Shown one piece after another: positions 44,553 through 53,010 of a stretch of DNA of 64,000 bases (the stretch's first letter is position 1; each line of letters opens with the position of its first letter). The notes below the pieces were generated by a model. It did not search any database. It was given only the letters and a program-made list of their open reading frames with translations, and was not told the DNA's origin. A program made the position numbers and the translations under genes. Location of the stretch: NCBI RefSeq assembly GCF_018613835.1, contig NZ_JAGGPM010000029.1, positions 186,001 through 250,000 on the forward strand, in the 5' to 3' direction. The stretch comes from Arthrobacter sp. ISL-5 (GTDB lineage: Bacteria > Actinomycetota > Actinomycetes > Actinomycetales > Micrococcaceae).

Positions 44553-44571
44553 GCTGGTTGGCTTGCGGGGA

Positions 44572-45630
44572 TCAGGTATCCGGCGGGTTGCAGCCACACG
44601 TCTTCCCCAGATGCAGCCGATGCGGGCAGATCAGGGAACTGTAGGTGTTGGTTGGTGCATCGATACGCTTCAGCAGCATGGCGAAGGCCTCTTGAGCCAT
44701 CTCCTGCTGCGGCTGGACGATGCTGGTCAGGTTGATGAGGCCGGACCGGCTGTGCGGGAGGCCGTCACACCCTGCCACGGCGACGTCGTCCGGAATTCGA
44801 AGGCCCCGGGCCAACGCATATTCCATGACTCCGATCGCCAACTCGTCGCTCCCGCAGACCACCGCCCGCGGAGGCCGCTCCGATGAGAAGAGCCGCTCGG
44901 CAGCGAGCTGACCCCCTTCATTGTTGACTCGGGTGCTGATCCTGCGTTCGCCGGCGATGGTGATGCCGGCAGCGGCGGCGGTGCGCACGAAAGCCTGTTC
45001 CCTCGCGAGCGAGGCGGTGGAAAACCGTGGTCCGATCACCGTGGCGATGTCCGCGTAGCCATGTTCCAGCATGTGCTCCATCAGCAGAGTCGCCGCGGCG
45101 TCATCGTCGATTCCTACGAAGTCGCTCTGAAGGAATTCGGCGCGCCGGGACAGGCAGACGTACGGGATCCGCGCCGAGCGAAGGGTGCGCAGGGCGGTTG
45201 AGTCCTCCCTGAGCGCCGCCGCGAGGATGATCCCGTCCACGTTGCGGGTGGCCAGGGTGGCCGTCACCTGGGCCAGGACTGCGGGATCATCCTGGGTGGT
45301 GGCGACAAAAACGTCATAGCCCGAGTCCGCCGCTGCCGTGATGATGCTCTGGGCCCACCGCGGAAACATCGGGTTGATGATGTTGGGGAGGATCAGGCCG
45401 ATGACCCGCGTCCGCTGGGGATCCGCGGTCTGGGTGGACTTACGGGGCCTGAAGCCCAGCTCGTTGGCGACGCCGATGATGTGACGCCTGGTTTCCGTGG
45501 AGACGCCGCCCTTGCCGTTGAGAACATAGGACACCGCTGCAGCGGAAACACCCGCGGCCCTCGCGACTGCCGCTGCCGATACAGGGGACGGACGGGTCAC
45601 CACAGCTTCGTTGCCGCTGGGCTGTTTCAT
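44572..45630 (-). CDS. LacI-family transcriptional regulator
   Basis: The 352-residue protein has the LacI helix-turn-helix (VSAAAVARAAGVSAAAVSYVLNG) near 17-39, hinge, and a periplasmic-binding-protein-like effector domain from about 75 (VIGLILPNIINPMF). It is upstream of and co-directional with the MFS, SDR and BKACE genes, and probably senses the organic acid they use. It is divergent from recQ. The ATG is at 45630. Confidence 0.88.
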   Translation of the reverse strand: MKQPSGNEAVVTRPSPVSAAAVARAAGVSAAAVSYVLNGKGGVSTETRRHIIGVANELGFRPRKSTQTADPQRTRVIGLILPNIINPMFPRWAQSIITAAADSGYDVFVATTQDDPAVLAQVTATLATRNVDGIILAAALREDSTALRTLRSARIPYVCLSRRAEFLQSDFVGIDDDAAATLLMEHMLEHGYADIATVIGPRFSTASLAREQAFVRTAAAAGITIAGERRISTRVNNEGGQLAAERLFSSERPPRAVVCGSDELAIGVMEYALARGLRIPDDVAVAGCDGLPHSRSGLINLTSIVQPQQEMAQEAFAMLLKRIDAPTNTYSSLICPHRLHLGKTCGCNPPDT

Positions 45631-45823
45631 GACCGTTCCTTCCCTGCAATCCGGGTTGATGTGACCTCAGTTACGTTAGTTGCGGGTAAAACCCTTAAGC
45701 AACGTTAAGTTTTCCCCGAGAACACAGCGCCCCCGCACTTCCCGACGGAGCGCACCGCCGCGTTAGGCTGGGCCTACGGCTGAAGACGTCCGGCCACTGC
45801 ACCGTCACCCCGGGAGTAGCCCT

Positions 45824-47605
45824 TTGACTGTCGACCAAGCCCCCAGCGATTCCTCCGCCACGGCCGCCAGCGCGCCAAGTCCCGCCGCCAACACCACAGA
45901 CCCCGACGGCGACCTCCGCCAGATCGCGGCCGGCGCCTTGGGCCTCGACCGCCTCCGGGACGGCCAGCTCGCCGGAATGCGCGCCCTTGTCACCGGCCGG
46001 GACGTCCTCGCCGTGATGCCCACCGGCTATGGAAAGTCGGCCATCTACCAGGTGGCCGCACTGCACCTCCACCGTGCGCATCGCCTGCACCGCACGCTTG
46101 CCGGCCACGGCGAAAGTCCGGATGCCCCGGCGGCCGGTCCCGCCGTCGTCGTTTCCCCGCTCATCGCGCTGCAGGAGGACCAGCTGGACGGACTGCTGGA
46201 AGACCTCGGCGGGGAAGCCGCCGTCGCCATCAACTCCGGGCGCAGCGATTCCGACGTTGATGCCGCCTGGGAAGCCGCGGAACGGGGCGACGCGGCCTTC
46301 ATCTTCCTCGCGCCCGAGCAGCTGGCCAAGGCCGAAACCGCGGAGCGGCTCGCCGCCCTGAACGTCTCGCTGTTCGTGGTGGACGAGGCCCACTGCGTGT
46401 CCTCGTGGGGGCACGACTTCCGCCCTGACTATCTCCGGCTCGGCGAGGTCCGCCAAAATCTCGGCAATCCGCCCGTCGCCGCGCTGACCGCCACCGCATC
46501 TCCCCCGGTGCGCGACGAGATCCAGCGGCGCCTGAAGATGAAGGACCCGCTGGTGCTGGTCCACGGCTTCGACCGCCCCAACATCCGGCTCGAGGTGGTC
46601 CGCCACCTCCAGGACAGCGACAAGCGCCGCGCCGTGCTGGATCAGGTGGCAAACCTCAAGGGCCCGGGCCTCCTCTACGCCGCCACCCGCAAGGACACCG
46701 AAACCTACGCCGCCGAGCTGGCCGGGCGCGGCCTGCGCGCCGAGGCGTACCACGCCGGCCGGAAGCAGGGCGAGCGGGACCGGGTCCACGAGCAGTTCCT
46801 CGACGACGAACTCGACGTCGTGGTGGCCACCACCGCGTTTGGCATGGGCATCGACAAACCCAACGTCCGTTTCGTGATCCATGCGGACATCCCGGAGTCC
46901 CTGGACAGCTACTACCAGGAGATAGGCCGCTCCGGCCGCGACGGCGAACCGGCCGCCGCCGTCCTGCACTACCGGCCCGAGGACCTGGGCCTGCGCAAGT
47001 TCTTCGGGACGCACGCGCCGGACGAGGAATCGCTGCTGGCTGTCCTTCAGGTGCTGCGCGCGGCCGACGCACCACTCACGCAGAGGGCCCTCGCCGAGCA
47101 GACCGGACTCTCCGCCCGTCGCCTCACCGGCCTGCTGAACCAACTGCAGGAGACCCGTGCCGTGAAGGCGGGCAAGCGCGGCATCCGGCTCGACGCCGGC
47201 GCCAAACTGCCCAAGGTGGTGGAACACGCCGTCGAACTGGCCGAAGCGCGCCAGCGCGTGGACCGTTCCCGCATCGAGATGGCGCGCGGCTACGCCGAGA
47301 CGGACGGCTGCCGGCGCCAGTTCCTGCTGGGCTACTTCGGCGAGGACCTTCCCGAGCCGTGCGGAAACTGCGATACCTGCGCGGACGGCTCCGCTTACGA
47401 GGAGGACTACGACGACGGCGCCGCGGCCGCCGCGGGCGGGGAACCTTTCCCGCTCCAGGCCGCCGTTGTGCACAAGGAATGGGGGCCCGGCCTGGTGATG
47501 CGGCACGAGGAAGACGTGATCACAGTGCTGTTCGAGCAGGAGGGTTACAAGACGCTGTCCCGGCAGGCCGTCACGGAGGGAAAGCTCCTCACGCTGGCAA
47601 GGTGA
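45824..47605 (+). CDS. recQ: RecQ-family ATP-dependent DNA helicase (short form)
   Basis: The 593-residue helicase has Walker A MPTGYGKSA (Lys 71), DEAH box at 187-190, the CVSSWGHDFRPDY aromatic-rich loop and motif VI with QEIGRSGRDG. A zinc-binding Cys set (DGCRRQFLLGYFGEDLPEPC then GNCDTC) follows. The C-terminal part is short, without a clear HRDC domain. It acts in DNA recombination and repair. A low-complexity N-terminus and an insertion rich in His/Leu/Pro (about 82-105) are unusual. The TTG start at 45824 follows GGGAG. Confidence 0.9.
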   Translation: MTVDQAPSDSSATAASAPSPAANTTDPDGDLRQIAAGALGLDRLRDGQLAGMRALVTGRDVLAVMPTGYGKSAIYQVAALHLHRAHRLHRTLAGHGESPDAPAAGPAVVVSPLIALQEDQLDGLLEDLGGEAAVAINSGRSDSDVDAAWEAAERGDAAFIFLAPEQLAKAETAERLAALNVSLFVVDEAHCVSSWGHDFRPDYLRLGEVRQNLGNPPVAALTATASPPVRDEIQRRLKMKDPLVLVHGFDRPNIRLEVVRHLQDSDKRRAVLDQVANLKGPGLLYAATRKDTETYAAELAGRGLRAEAYHAGRKQGERDRVHEQFLDDELDVVVATTAFGMGIDKPNVRFVIHADIPESLDSYYQEIGRSGRDGEPAAAVLHYRPEDLGLRKFFGTHAPDEESLLAVLQVLRAADAPLTQRALAEQTGLSARRLTGLLNQLQETRAVKAGKRGIRLDAGAKLPKVVEHAVELAEARQRVDRSRIEMARGYAETDGCRRQFLLGYFGEDLPEPCGNCDTCADGSAYEEDYDDGAAAAAGGEPFPLQAAVVHKEWGPGLVMRHEEDVITVLFEQEGYKTLSRQAVTEGKLLTLAR

Positions 47606-47648
47606 CGGGCCGGACCGGTTGGGTGGCTGGCCGGGCCGGTTTCGCACC

Positions 47649-47714
47649 CCCAACTGGGTAGCAGCACACACCGTTCTCAGCCCTGGGAACGGCGTGTGCT
47701 GCTACCTACTTGGG
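47649..47714. repeat. 66-bp palindromic repeat (REP-like), copy 2
   Basis: It begins CCCAACTGGGTAGCAG and ends CTGCTACCTACTTGGG, like copy 1, with an inner TTCTCAGCCCTGGGAA. It lies 43 bases after the recQ stop and ends 58 bases before the GntR ATG. Confidence 0.8.
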
Positions 47715-47736
47715 CCGCAACCCGCGCCGTAACCTG

Positions 47737-47766
47737 TTGACAGCAAGACGTGACGCGTGCCATATT
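47737..47766 (+). promoter_or_regulatory. promoter of the GntR gene, leaderless layout
   Basis: TTGACA (47737-47742), 18-base spacer, CATATT (47761-47766), then 6 bases to the ATG at 47773. Transcription would begin at the start codon, so the message should be leaderless; there is no ribosome-binding site. Confidence 0.6.
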
Positions 47767-47772
47767 TGCGGC

Positions 47773-48480
47773 ATGAACCTGTTGGACAGCTGGACAGTTG
47801 GACAAGCCAAAGTGATACGGGTCGGCGCAGCCGAAGCCGTGTTCGCATCCCTTCGAAACGCCATAGAAGGCGGCAAGATTCCGGTCGGCGCACGGCTGGA
47901 TTCGGAGGCATCGCTGGCCCAGCTGTACGGAGTGAGCCGATCGATGGTCCGGGAAGCACTGAAGTCGTGCAATGCGCTCGGCCTGACGGCTACATTCACC
48001 GGCAAAGGCACCTTCGTCATCGCCGACCGGGTTGCCCCTGACCTGAAGCTCGGAAAATACTCTGCCCGTGACCTGGTGGAGGCGCGCCCCCACATTGAAG
48101 TACCCGCCGCTGCCCTTGCCGCCGAACGCCGGACTGGCGAGGATGTGGAGGCACTTCGGGACATTCTCGAGGCCATGTCGGATGAAGATGATCTCCAGCA
48201 GTGGATCCTCCTCAACGCCGAATTTCACGCCACCATTGCCCGGTGCAGCGGCAACGAGGTATTTGTCGGCGTTCTGACGGACATCCGCGAGGCCATGGCT
48301 GACCAGTCGAACACCCTGAACCTGGTAGCTGACCGCCGGAAGGATTCCGACCGCGAGCACGCCCGCATTTTCGCTGCCATCGAGCGCGGGTCCGCCCAAG
48401 AAGCGTCCAGGGCCATGACACGGCACCTGCACGGTGTGGAGTGTGCGCTGGGCAGCATCGTCCCCGGAGGCGAAGGCTGA
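47773..48480 (+). CDS. GntR/FadR-family transcriptional regulator
   Basis: The 235-residue protein has a winged HTH (about 24-90, LDSEASLAQLYGVSRSMVREALK) and an FCD domain with Asp/His ligand candidates in LLNAEFHATI and later positions. It is the gene before dctA, so it may control uptake of C4-dicarboxylates such as succinate, fumarate or malate; this link is by position only. The start ATG 47773 has a promoter right before it. Confidence 0.82.
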   Translation: MNLLDSWTVGQAKVIRVGAAEAVFASLRNAIEGGKIPVGARLDSEASLAQLYGVSRSMVREALKSCNALGLTATFTGKGTFVIADRVAPDLKLGKYSARDLVEARPHIEVPAAALAAERRTGEDVEALRDILEAMSDEDDLQQWILLNAEFHATIARCSGNEVFVGVLTDIREAMADQSNTLNLVADRRKDSDREHARIFAAIERGSAQEASRAMTRHLHGVECALGSIVPGGEG

Positions 48481-48971
48481 CCGAGCACCTGCCCCGTCCC
48501 GAATCTATCCCCGTTACTTAGTCGCTGCAGGCGGTCGCCTCCGTGCTGCCTGCCCCCGCGGCCGCGGCCGCCGCCGCCGCCGCCGTCGCCACGCCCAATC
48601 ACCCTGCAATACAGAACTTCTATGTCCTTTCCTGGGCCGCGCCCCAATTCGGCCTGCCGCAAAACCCTGATTTCCCGTCCAAACCCATCAACGAAGCCCC
48701 GTGAGGACCCCCATGACCACCATCCTGAACCCCCACCTGTGCTACGCCACCGCCACCGGCCGGGGCGCGAAACTCAGCTAATATCCACCGCCGCTGGTTG
48801 AGCCTGCCGAAACAGGCTCGACCGGCCACCACCACGACCCCGCCCGTCAGGGAGCAGAGGGCACGCCGCCGTGCCCAAATACCCTGACCGACTTACGGAG
48901 ACAACGGAACTCAATGAGGAGGTCCGTTCCAGCACCGGGCCATCATCCCGGCCCCTACCCAAGGATTGATC
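48481..48971. other. 491-base intergenic region upstream of dctA
   Basis: It holds a GCC-rich simple run (about 48556-48590), a 22-codon ATG reading frame at 48713-48781 after GAGGA, and the repeat at 48796-48823. I see no supported gene. The dctA ribosome-binding site AAGGA (48961) is at its end. Confidence 0.5.
48796..48823. repeat. short dispersed inverted repeat (GGTTGAGCCTG type)
   Basis: GGTTGAGCCTG (48796-48806) pairs with CAGGCTCGACC (48813-48823), one G-T pair, around CCGAAA. It belongs to the same loosely related sequence class as 12503-12528. Such repeats are common between genes in Arthrobacter relatives. Confidence 0.5.
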
Positions 48972-50252
48972 ATGAAAAACAAATCAACGATGTGGATTCT
49001 GGCAGCGCTTCTGTTCGGGATCATCAGTGGGCTGGTGTGCCACTGGCTGCTCGCCGCAGACGCCCGCGAATCCCTCGTGGCGGTGCTCGACACCGTGACG
49101 CACATGTTCCTGAACCTCATCAAGATGATCATCGCCCCGCTGATCTTCGCCACCCTCGTCTCCGGCATCGCAGGAGCGGCCAAGTCCGCCGGCGTGGGGA
49201 AGCTCTTCGGCCGCTCGATGATCTGGTTCCTTTCCGCCTCCGTCCTGGTGGGCGCCTTCGGATTCATCACCGCGCACGTGCTCAACGTCGGCGACGGCCT
49301 GAACCTGGTCCCGGGCGGTGACGCGGGGATGGAAACAAAGCCCCTCGATTACGCGGAATTCATCACCCACATCATCCCCACCAGCGTCTTCGCGGCCCTG
49401 ACGGCCAACAACCCGCTCCAGATCCTGGTGTTCGGCGCGCTCTTCGGCATCGCCCTGCTGAACCTTCGGAAGAAGGGCCACTCCTCCATCGCGAATGCAA
49501 TCGACGAGCTGATGGGCGTCATGCTCAAGGTCACCGGGTACGTGATGCTGGCAGCACCCATTGGCGTTTTCGCGGGCATCGCATCGGCCTTCACGGCCGA
49601 GGGCCTGGACGCGTTCGCCACCTACGCTTCTTTCATCGGCGGCTTCTACGTCTCCCTCTCGGCGCTGTGGGTCCTCATGATCGCCGTCGCCGTTGGCTTC
49701 CTCGGAAAGGCCGCCTTCCGACTGGTCCGGATCGTGCGCGAACCCATGGTCATCGCGTTCGCCACCTCCAGCAGCGAAGCAGCCCTGCCCAAGCTCATTG
49801 AGGGCCTTACCAGGTTCGGCATCGAGAAACGCACCACCGGCTTCGTATTGCCCTTGGGCTACTCCTTCAACGTCGACGGTTCCATGATGTACATGACCTT
49901 CGCATCGGTCTTCCTCATCAATGCGTACGGCATTGACATGGACCTCGGGCAGCAGATTGCAATGACCGCAATGCTTCTGCTCAGCAGCAAAGGCATGGCC
50001 GGAGTGCCGCGCGGTTCGCTCGTCGTCGTTGCCGCCGTCGTCCCGGCCTTCGGCATCCCTGCAGCAGGTATTGGCGTCCTGCTCGTGATCGATCAGCTCC
50101 TGGACATGGGACGCACGGCAACCAACATCCTGGGAAATGCCATCGCCACCGCAGTCATCGGCCGAAGCCACGATAAAGCCGCTCCCCGCGAGGAGCCTCT
50201 CCCGGCGCACGACGGGCAAGAGGCCAGAGAGCTGGAAACTGCGACGCGCTGA
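48972..50252 (+). CDS. dctA: C4-dicarboxylate:cation symporter (DAACS family)
   Basis: The 426-residue protein has about eight helices and re-entrant loops of the DctA/GltP family, including the Ser-rich AFATSSSEAALP loop and the GYSFNVDGSMMYMTFAS segment. It should import succinate, fumarate or malate with protons or sodium. The ATG at 48972 is used because AAGGA is six bases upstream; a TTG at 48966 is in frame. A GntR regulator precedes it and a small HTH gene follows. Confidence 0.88.
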   Translation: MKNKSTMWILAALLFGIISGLVCHWLLAADARESLVAVLDTVTHMFLNLIKMIIAPLIFATLVSGIAGAAKSAGVGKLFGRSMIWFLSASVLVGAFGFITAHVLNVGDGLNLVPGGDAGMETKPLDYAEFITHIIPTSVFAALTANNPLQILVFGALFGIALLNLRKKGHSSIANAIDELMGVMLKVTGYVMLAAPIGVFAGIASAFTAEGLDAFATYASFIGGFYVSLSALWVLMIAVAVGFLGKAAFRLVRIVREPMVIAFATSSSEAALPKLIEGLTRFGIEKRTTGFVLPLGYSFNVDGSMMYMTFASVFLINAYGIDMDLGQQIAMTAMLLLSSKGMAGVPRGSLVVVAAVVPAFGIPAAGIGVLLVIDQLLDMGRTATNILGNAIATAVIGRSHDKAAPREEPLPAHDGQEARELETATR

Positions 50253-50347
50253 CCGAGTCACACGCGCACGTGAGGCGGCTCCTGCCCAGGGTGCGCTAAC
50301 ACAAGCAAAACAGCGGGCTCCCGGCCCCCGGCTGAAAGGCAGTTGAA

Positions 50348-50641
50348 TTGCCAGATGTACTGAACGTCCCGTACCGCAGGGCAACAATTCAATCGGATAA
50401 TCGCCGCCCCAAATTACGACGCAGCCAGGTCAGATCGCGGATCGTCGAATACCTGGCACGCAACGGGGCGAGCAAAGTATCCGATATCAGCAGCGCCGTT
50501 GGCTCCTCCAGGGACACCGTCCGGTACCACCTCGCAGCGCTCGAGGGCGCGTCGATGGTCCGGTCCAATATTTCCCCCGGGATGAGGGCCAGTTGCACCC
50601 CCTTCTATTCCCTCACCGCCGTCGGCGCTCCCCCAAAGTAG
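50348..50641 (+). CDS. small winged-helix DNA-binding protein
   Basis: The 97-residue protein is a single HTH: about residues 28-72 (RSRIVEYLARNGASKVSDISSAVGSS and TVRYHLAAL) match the start of winged-helix regulators, with a short tail. The start is TTG at 50348 after AAGGC-type sequence; it could begin slightly later. It might act with the neighbouring ArsR-SRPBCC protein or dctA. A palindromic repeat begins 5 bases after its stop. Confidence 0.6.
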   Translation: MPDVLNVPYRRATIQSDNRRPKLRRSQVRSRIVEYLARNGASKVSDISSAVGSSRDTVRYHLAALEGASMVRSNISPGMRASCTPFYSLTAVGAPPK

Positions 50642-50646
50642 CGCGC

Positions 50647-50712
50647 AGCCCAACTAGGTAGCAGTACACGCTGTTCTCAGCGCTGAAAACGGCGTGAGCT
50701 GCTACGTAGTTG
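50647..50712. repeat. 66-bp palindromic repeat (REP-like), copy 3
   Basis: It begins CCCAACTAGGTAGCAG and ends CTGCTACGTAGTTGGG. Compared with copies 1 and 2 the inner arms vary (ACACGCTGTTCTCAGC). It follows the small HTH gene's stop directly, then a run of degenerate CCGAGGCCCG(G)AA units to 50810. Confidence 0.78.
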
Positions 50713-50813
50713 GGGAGTCTGGGTCCTGAGCCGAGGCCCGAAGCCGGAACCCGGAGTCCGCAGCCGAGGCCCGGAATCTGGGGTCCGCATCCGCAACCAG
50801 AACCCGAAACCCG

Positions 50814-50843
50814 TTGACATGTGACCAAATGGTCACCTATTCT
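50814..50843 (+). promoter_or_regulatory. leaderless promoter with operator in the spacer
   Basis: TTGACA (50814-50819), 18-base spacer and TATTCT (50838-50843) place the start of transcription at the GTG (50850). The spacer holds GTGACCAAATGGTCAC (50821-50836), a 16-base palindrome imperfect only at its centre: a likely operator for the ArsR protein encoded by the gene. Confidence 0.75.
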
Positions 50844-50849
50844 GGGCTT

Positions 50850-51599
50850 GTGGACGCCGTATTCAAGGCTCTCGCCGACCCCATCCGCCGGGAACTGCTG
50901 GACGAGCTTTTCCGGGAGGACGGCCAGACGCTCACTGCCCTGGAAGCGCGGTTCGAGATCACCCGCTTCGGGGTCATGAAGCACCTCAAGCTGCTCGAAG
51001 AGGCGGGCCTCGTGGTGACCCGCCGTCGCGGGCGCGAGAAGCTGCACTTCCTGAATCCGGTGCCCATCAGGCTCGTCCACGACCGCTGGGTGAGCAAATA
51101 TGCACAACCATGGGCCGCTGCGCTAAGCGACCTCAAAACCAGATTGGAAAGTCCCATGGAAAAGATTTTCGAGATCTACATCAAGACCACCCCGGAACGG
51201 CTCTGGGAGGCCATCACGGACAGCGAGATCCGCAGCAAGTACCAGTTCGGGATGCGCATCAGCTCGGATTGGACGCCGGGGTCCCGGTTCGAGATGGCGC
51301 CCGAGGGAGGGGACCTTCTCGGTGATGGCGAGAACGTCGAGGTCGAACCTCCGCGGCGGCTGGTGCAGACCATGCGCGCCCTCTGGGGCGACGACGTCAA
51401 GGCCGAGGGCACCTCGCGGATCACGTGGGAGATTGAACCGGTGGGCGATTCCTGCCACCTGACCGTCACGCACGATCAGCTCCGCGAAGGCGCCAACGAA
51501 CAGCTCTACGGCGGCTGGCCGATGATCCTCTCCGGCCTGAAGACCTGGCTCGAAACAGGCCAGAAACTCACCACGCCGGGCTCCCTCATGTACGCCTGA
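50850..51599 (+). CDS. ArsR-type regulator fused to SRPBCC (AHSA1) domain
   Basis: The 249-residue protein has an ArsR winged helix at the N-terminus (VFKALADPIRRELLDEL, FEITRFGVMKHLKLLEEAG) and an SRPBCC domain from about residue 102 (MEKIFEIYIKTTPERLWEAI), a hydrophobic-pocket domain that could bind a small lipid-like ligand. The GTG at 50850 is preferred to the TTG at 50814 because the promoter covers the region between them and the family starts here. It probably represses itself through the palindrome. Confidence 0.85.
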   Translation: MDAVFKALADPIRRELLDELFREDGQTLTALEARFEITRFGVMKHLKLLEEAGLVVTRRRGREKLHFLNPVPIRLVHDRWVSKYAQPWAAALSDLKTRLESPMEKIFEIYIKTTPERLWEAITDSEIRSKYQFGMRISSDWTPGSRFEMAPEGGDLLGDGENVEVEPPRRLVQTMRALWGDDVKAEGTSRITWEIEPVGDSCHLTVTHDQLREGANEQLYGGWPMILSGLKTWLETGQKLTTPGSLMYA

Positions 51600-51813
51600 C
51601 GCCGGGGCGCAGCCGGGGCGCCGCCGGAGGGCGGACTAGGCGCGCGGACCTGGCGCGCGCAGCCGGCAGTCACAGCTGCTCAGAAACTGCGGGTTGCGGC
51701 GCGCCAGACCGACCTGGGTAGGGTTGATTCCAAGCCCCGGCGTGCGTTCCACATGGGAGAGTTGCCTGGCCGGACTCTCCGGCGCGCCCCTCACCGCTCA
51801 GGAAAGAGGCAGC

Positions 51814-53010
51814 ATGGAAGTTCCCCTTATGGTCTGGACTGCGACAATCGCAGGAATTCTGGCCCTCCTGGCCTTCGACTTCTTCTTCCATGTGCGGAAG
51901 GCACACACGCCGTCGCTGAAGGAATCCGCCGCGTGGTCCGCCATCTACGTCGGCATAGCCCTGCTGTTCGGCCTGGGCGTCTGGAGCTTCGGCGGCAACA
52001 CGATGGGAACCGAATACTTCGCCGGGTATGTCACCGAGAAGGCGCTGTCCGTGGACAACCTCTTCGTCTTCCTGATCATCATGGCCAGCTTCAAGGTGCC
52101 CCGCAAAGACCAGCAAAAAGTGCTCCTGTTCGGCATCGTCTTTTCGCTGATCGCCCGGACCGGTTTCATCTTCCTCGGCGCGGCGCTCATCAACAGCTTT
52201 GCCTGGGTCTTCTACATTTTCGGGCTGATCCTGCTCATCACCGCCGGCAACCTGCTCAAGCCCGACTCCCACGACGAGGAGAGCGAAGGCGTGGTGGTGC
52301 GGCTCGCCAAGAAGTTCCTGCCGGCGTCGGAACAGTACGACGGCGACAAGCTCTTCACCAAGGTGGACGGCAACCGCGTCCTCACCCCGATGCTCCTGGT
52401 CATGGTGGCGATCGGCGGCACGGACATCCTGTTCGCGCTCGACTCCATCCCCGCCATCTTCGGCCTGACGCAGAACGTCTTCATCGTCTTCACCGCCACG
52501 GCGTTCTCACTCATGGGCCTGCGGCAGCTGTTCTTCCTCATCGACGAACTGCTGGACCGCCTGATCTTCCTGTCCTACGGCCTTGCCGCCATCCTCGGCT
52601 TCATCGGCGTCAAGCTCATCCTGCACGCCCTGCACGAGAACAACCTGCCGTTCGTCAATGACGGCGAACCCGTCAACGTCGTTGAAATCAGCACCGGAAC
52701 TTCGCTTGCCGTGATCCTCGGCGTCCTGACCGTCACCGTCCTTGCCTCCATCTTCAGTCCCAAGGGCAAGGCCAAGAACATGGTGTCCGGAGCCAAACGG
52801 CATGCCACGGAGTACGTTGACCTCAACTACGAAACGGACATCAAGGAGCGGGAGCGCATCTTCGACAAGATGGTCCGCGAGGAGCAGGAACTCAAGAAGC
52901 TCCCGGAGAAGTACAAGAGGCTCATCCGCAACGAAACCGCGGTCATGGACCTGATCCGAAAGGCGCACGCCGAGCACGACCAGGCACTGGAGCGGGCCGG
53001 AGAGAAGTAG
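51814..53010 (+). CDS. TerC-family integral membrane protein
   Basis: The 398-residue protein has about nine helices with the TerC signature, including acidic helix residues in ALSVDNLFVFLIIM and the GGTDILFALDSIPA segment, followed by a long soluble C-terminal tail from about 290 rich in Lys/Glu. TerC proteins are linked to tellurium resistance and manganese export or membrane metal homeostasis. The ATG at 51814 follows GGAAAGAGG. The 5' leader has a small hairpin (51756-51780); no manganese-riboswitch core motif was seen. Confidence 0.86.
   Translation: MEVPLMVWTATIAGILALLAFDFFFHVRKAHTPSLKESAAWSAIYVGIALLFGLGVWSFGGNTMGTEYFAGYVTEKALSVDNLFVFLIIMASFKVPRKDQQKVLLFGIVFSLIARTGFIFLGAALINSFAWVFYIFGLILLITAGNLLKPDSHDEESEGVVVRLAKKFLPASEQYDGDKLFTKVDGNRVLTPMLLVMVAIGGTDILFALDSIPAIFGLTQNVFIVFTATAFSLMGLRQLFFLIDELLDRLIFLSYGLAAILGFIGVKLILHALHENNLPFVNDGEPVNVVEISTGTSLAVILGVLTVTVLASIFSPKGKAKNMVSGAKRHATEYVDLNYETDIKERERIFDKMVREEQELKKLPEKYKRLIRNETAVMDLIRKAHAEHDQALERAGEK

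Noticed and set aside
45690..45720. CTTAA-N6-TTAAG as a LacI operator before lacI
   Set aside because: The arms are short and the centre does not match; not enough to claim a site.
45695..47671. Open frame of 658 codons on the - strand
   Set aside because: It is antisense to recQ, whose helicase motifs are complete; its composition is a mirror of the real gene.
48713..48781. 22-codon frame upstream of dctA (possible leader peptide)
   Set aside because: There is a GAGGA upstream, but nothing like attenuator hairpins follows and the peptide has no codon bias of a sensing leader.
48984..50387. Open frame of 467 codons on the - strand
   Set aside because: It is antisense to dctA and shows no domain.
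50720..50810. Degenerate CCGAGGCCCG(G)AA tandem units
   Set aside because: Units are too variable to call a real repeat array and there are no spacers; it is not CRISPR.
51700..51813. Possible yybP-ykoY manganese riboswitch before the TerC gene
   Set aside because: The expected conserved core sequence is not visible; only a 7-bp hairpin is present.
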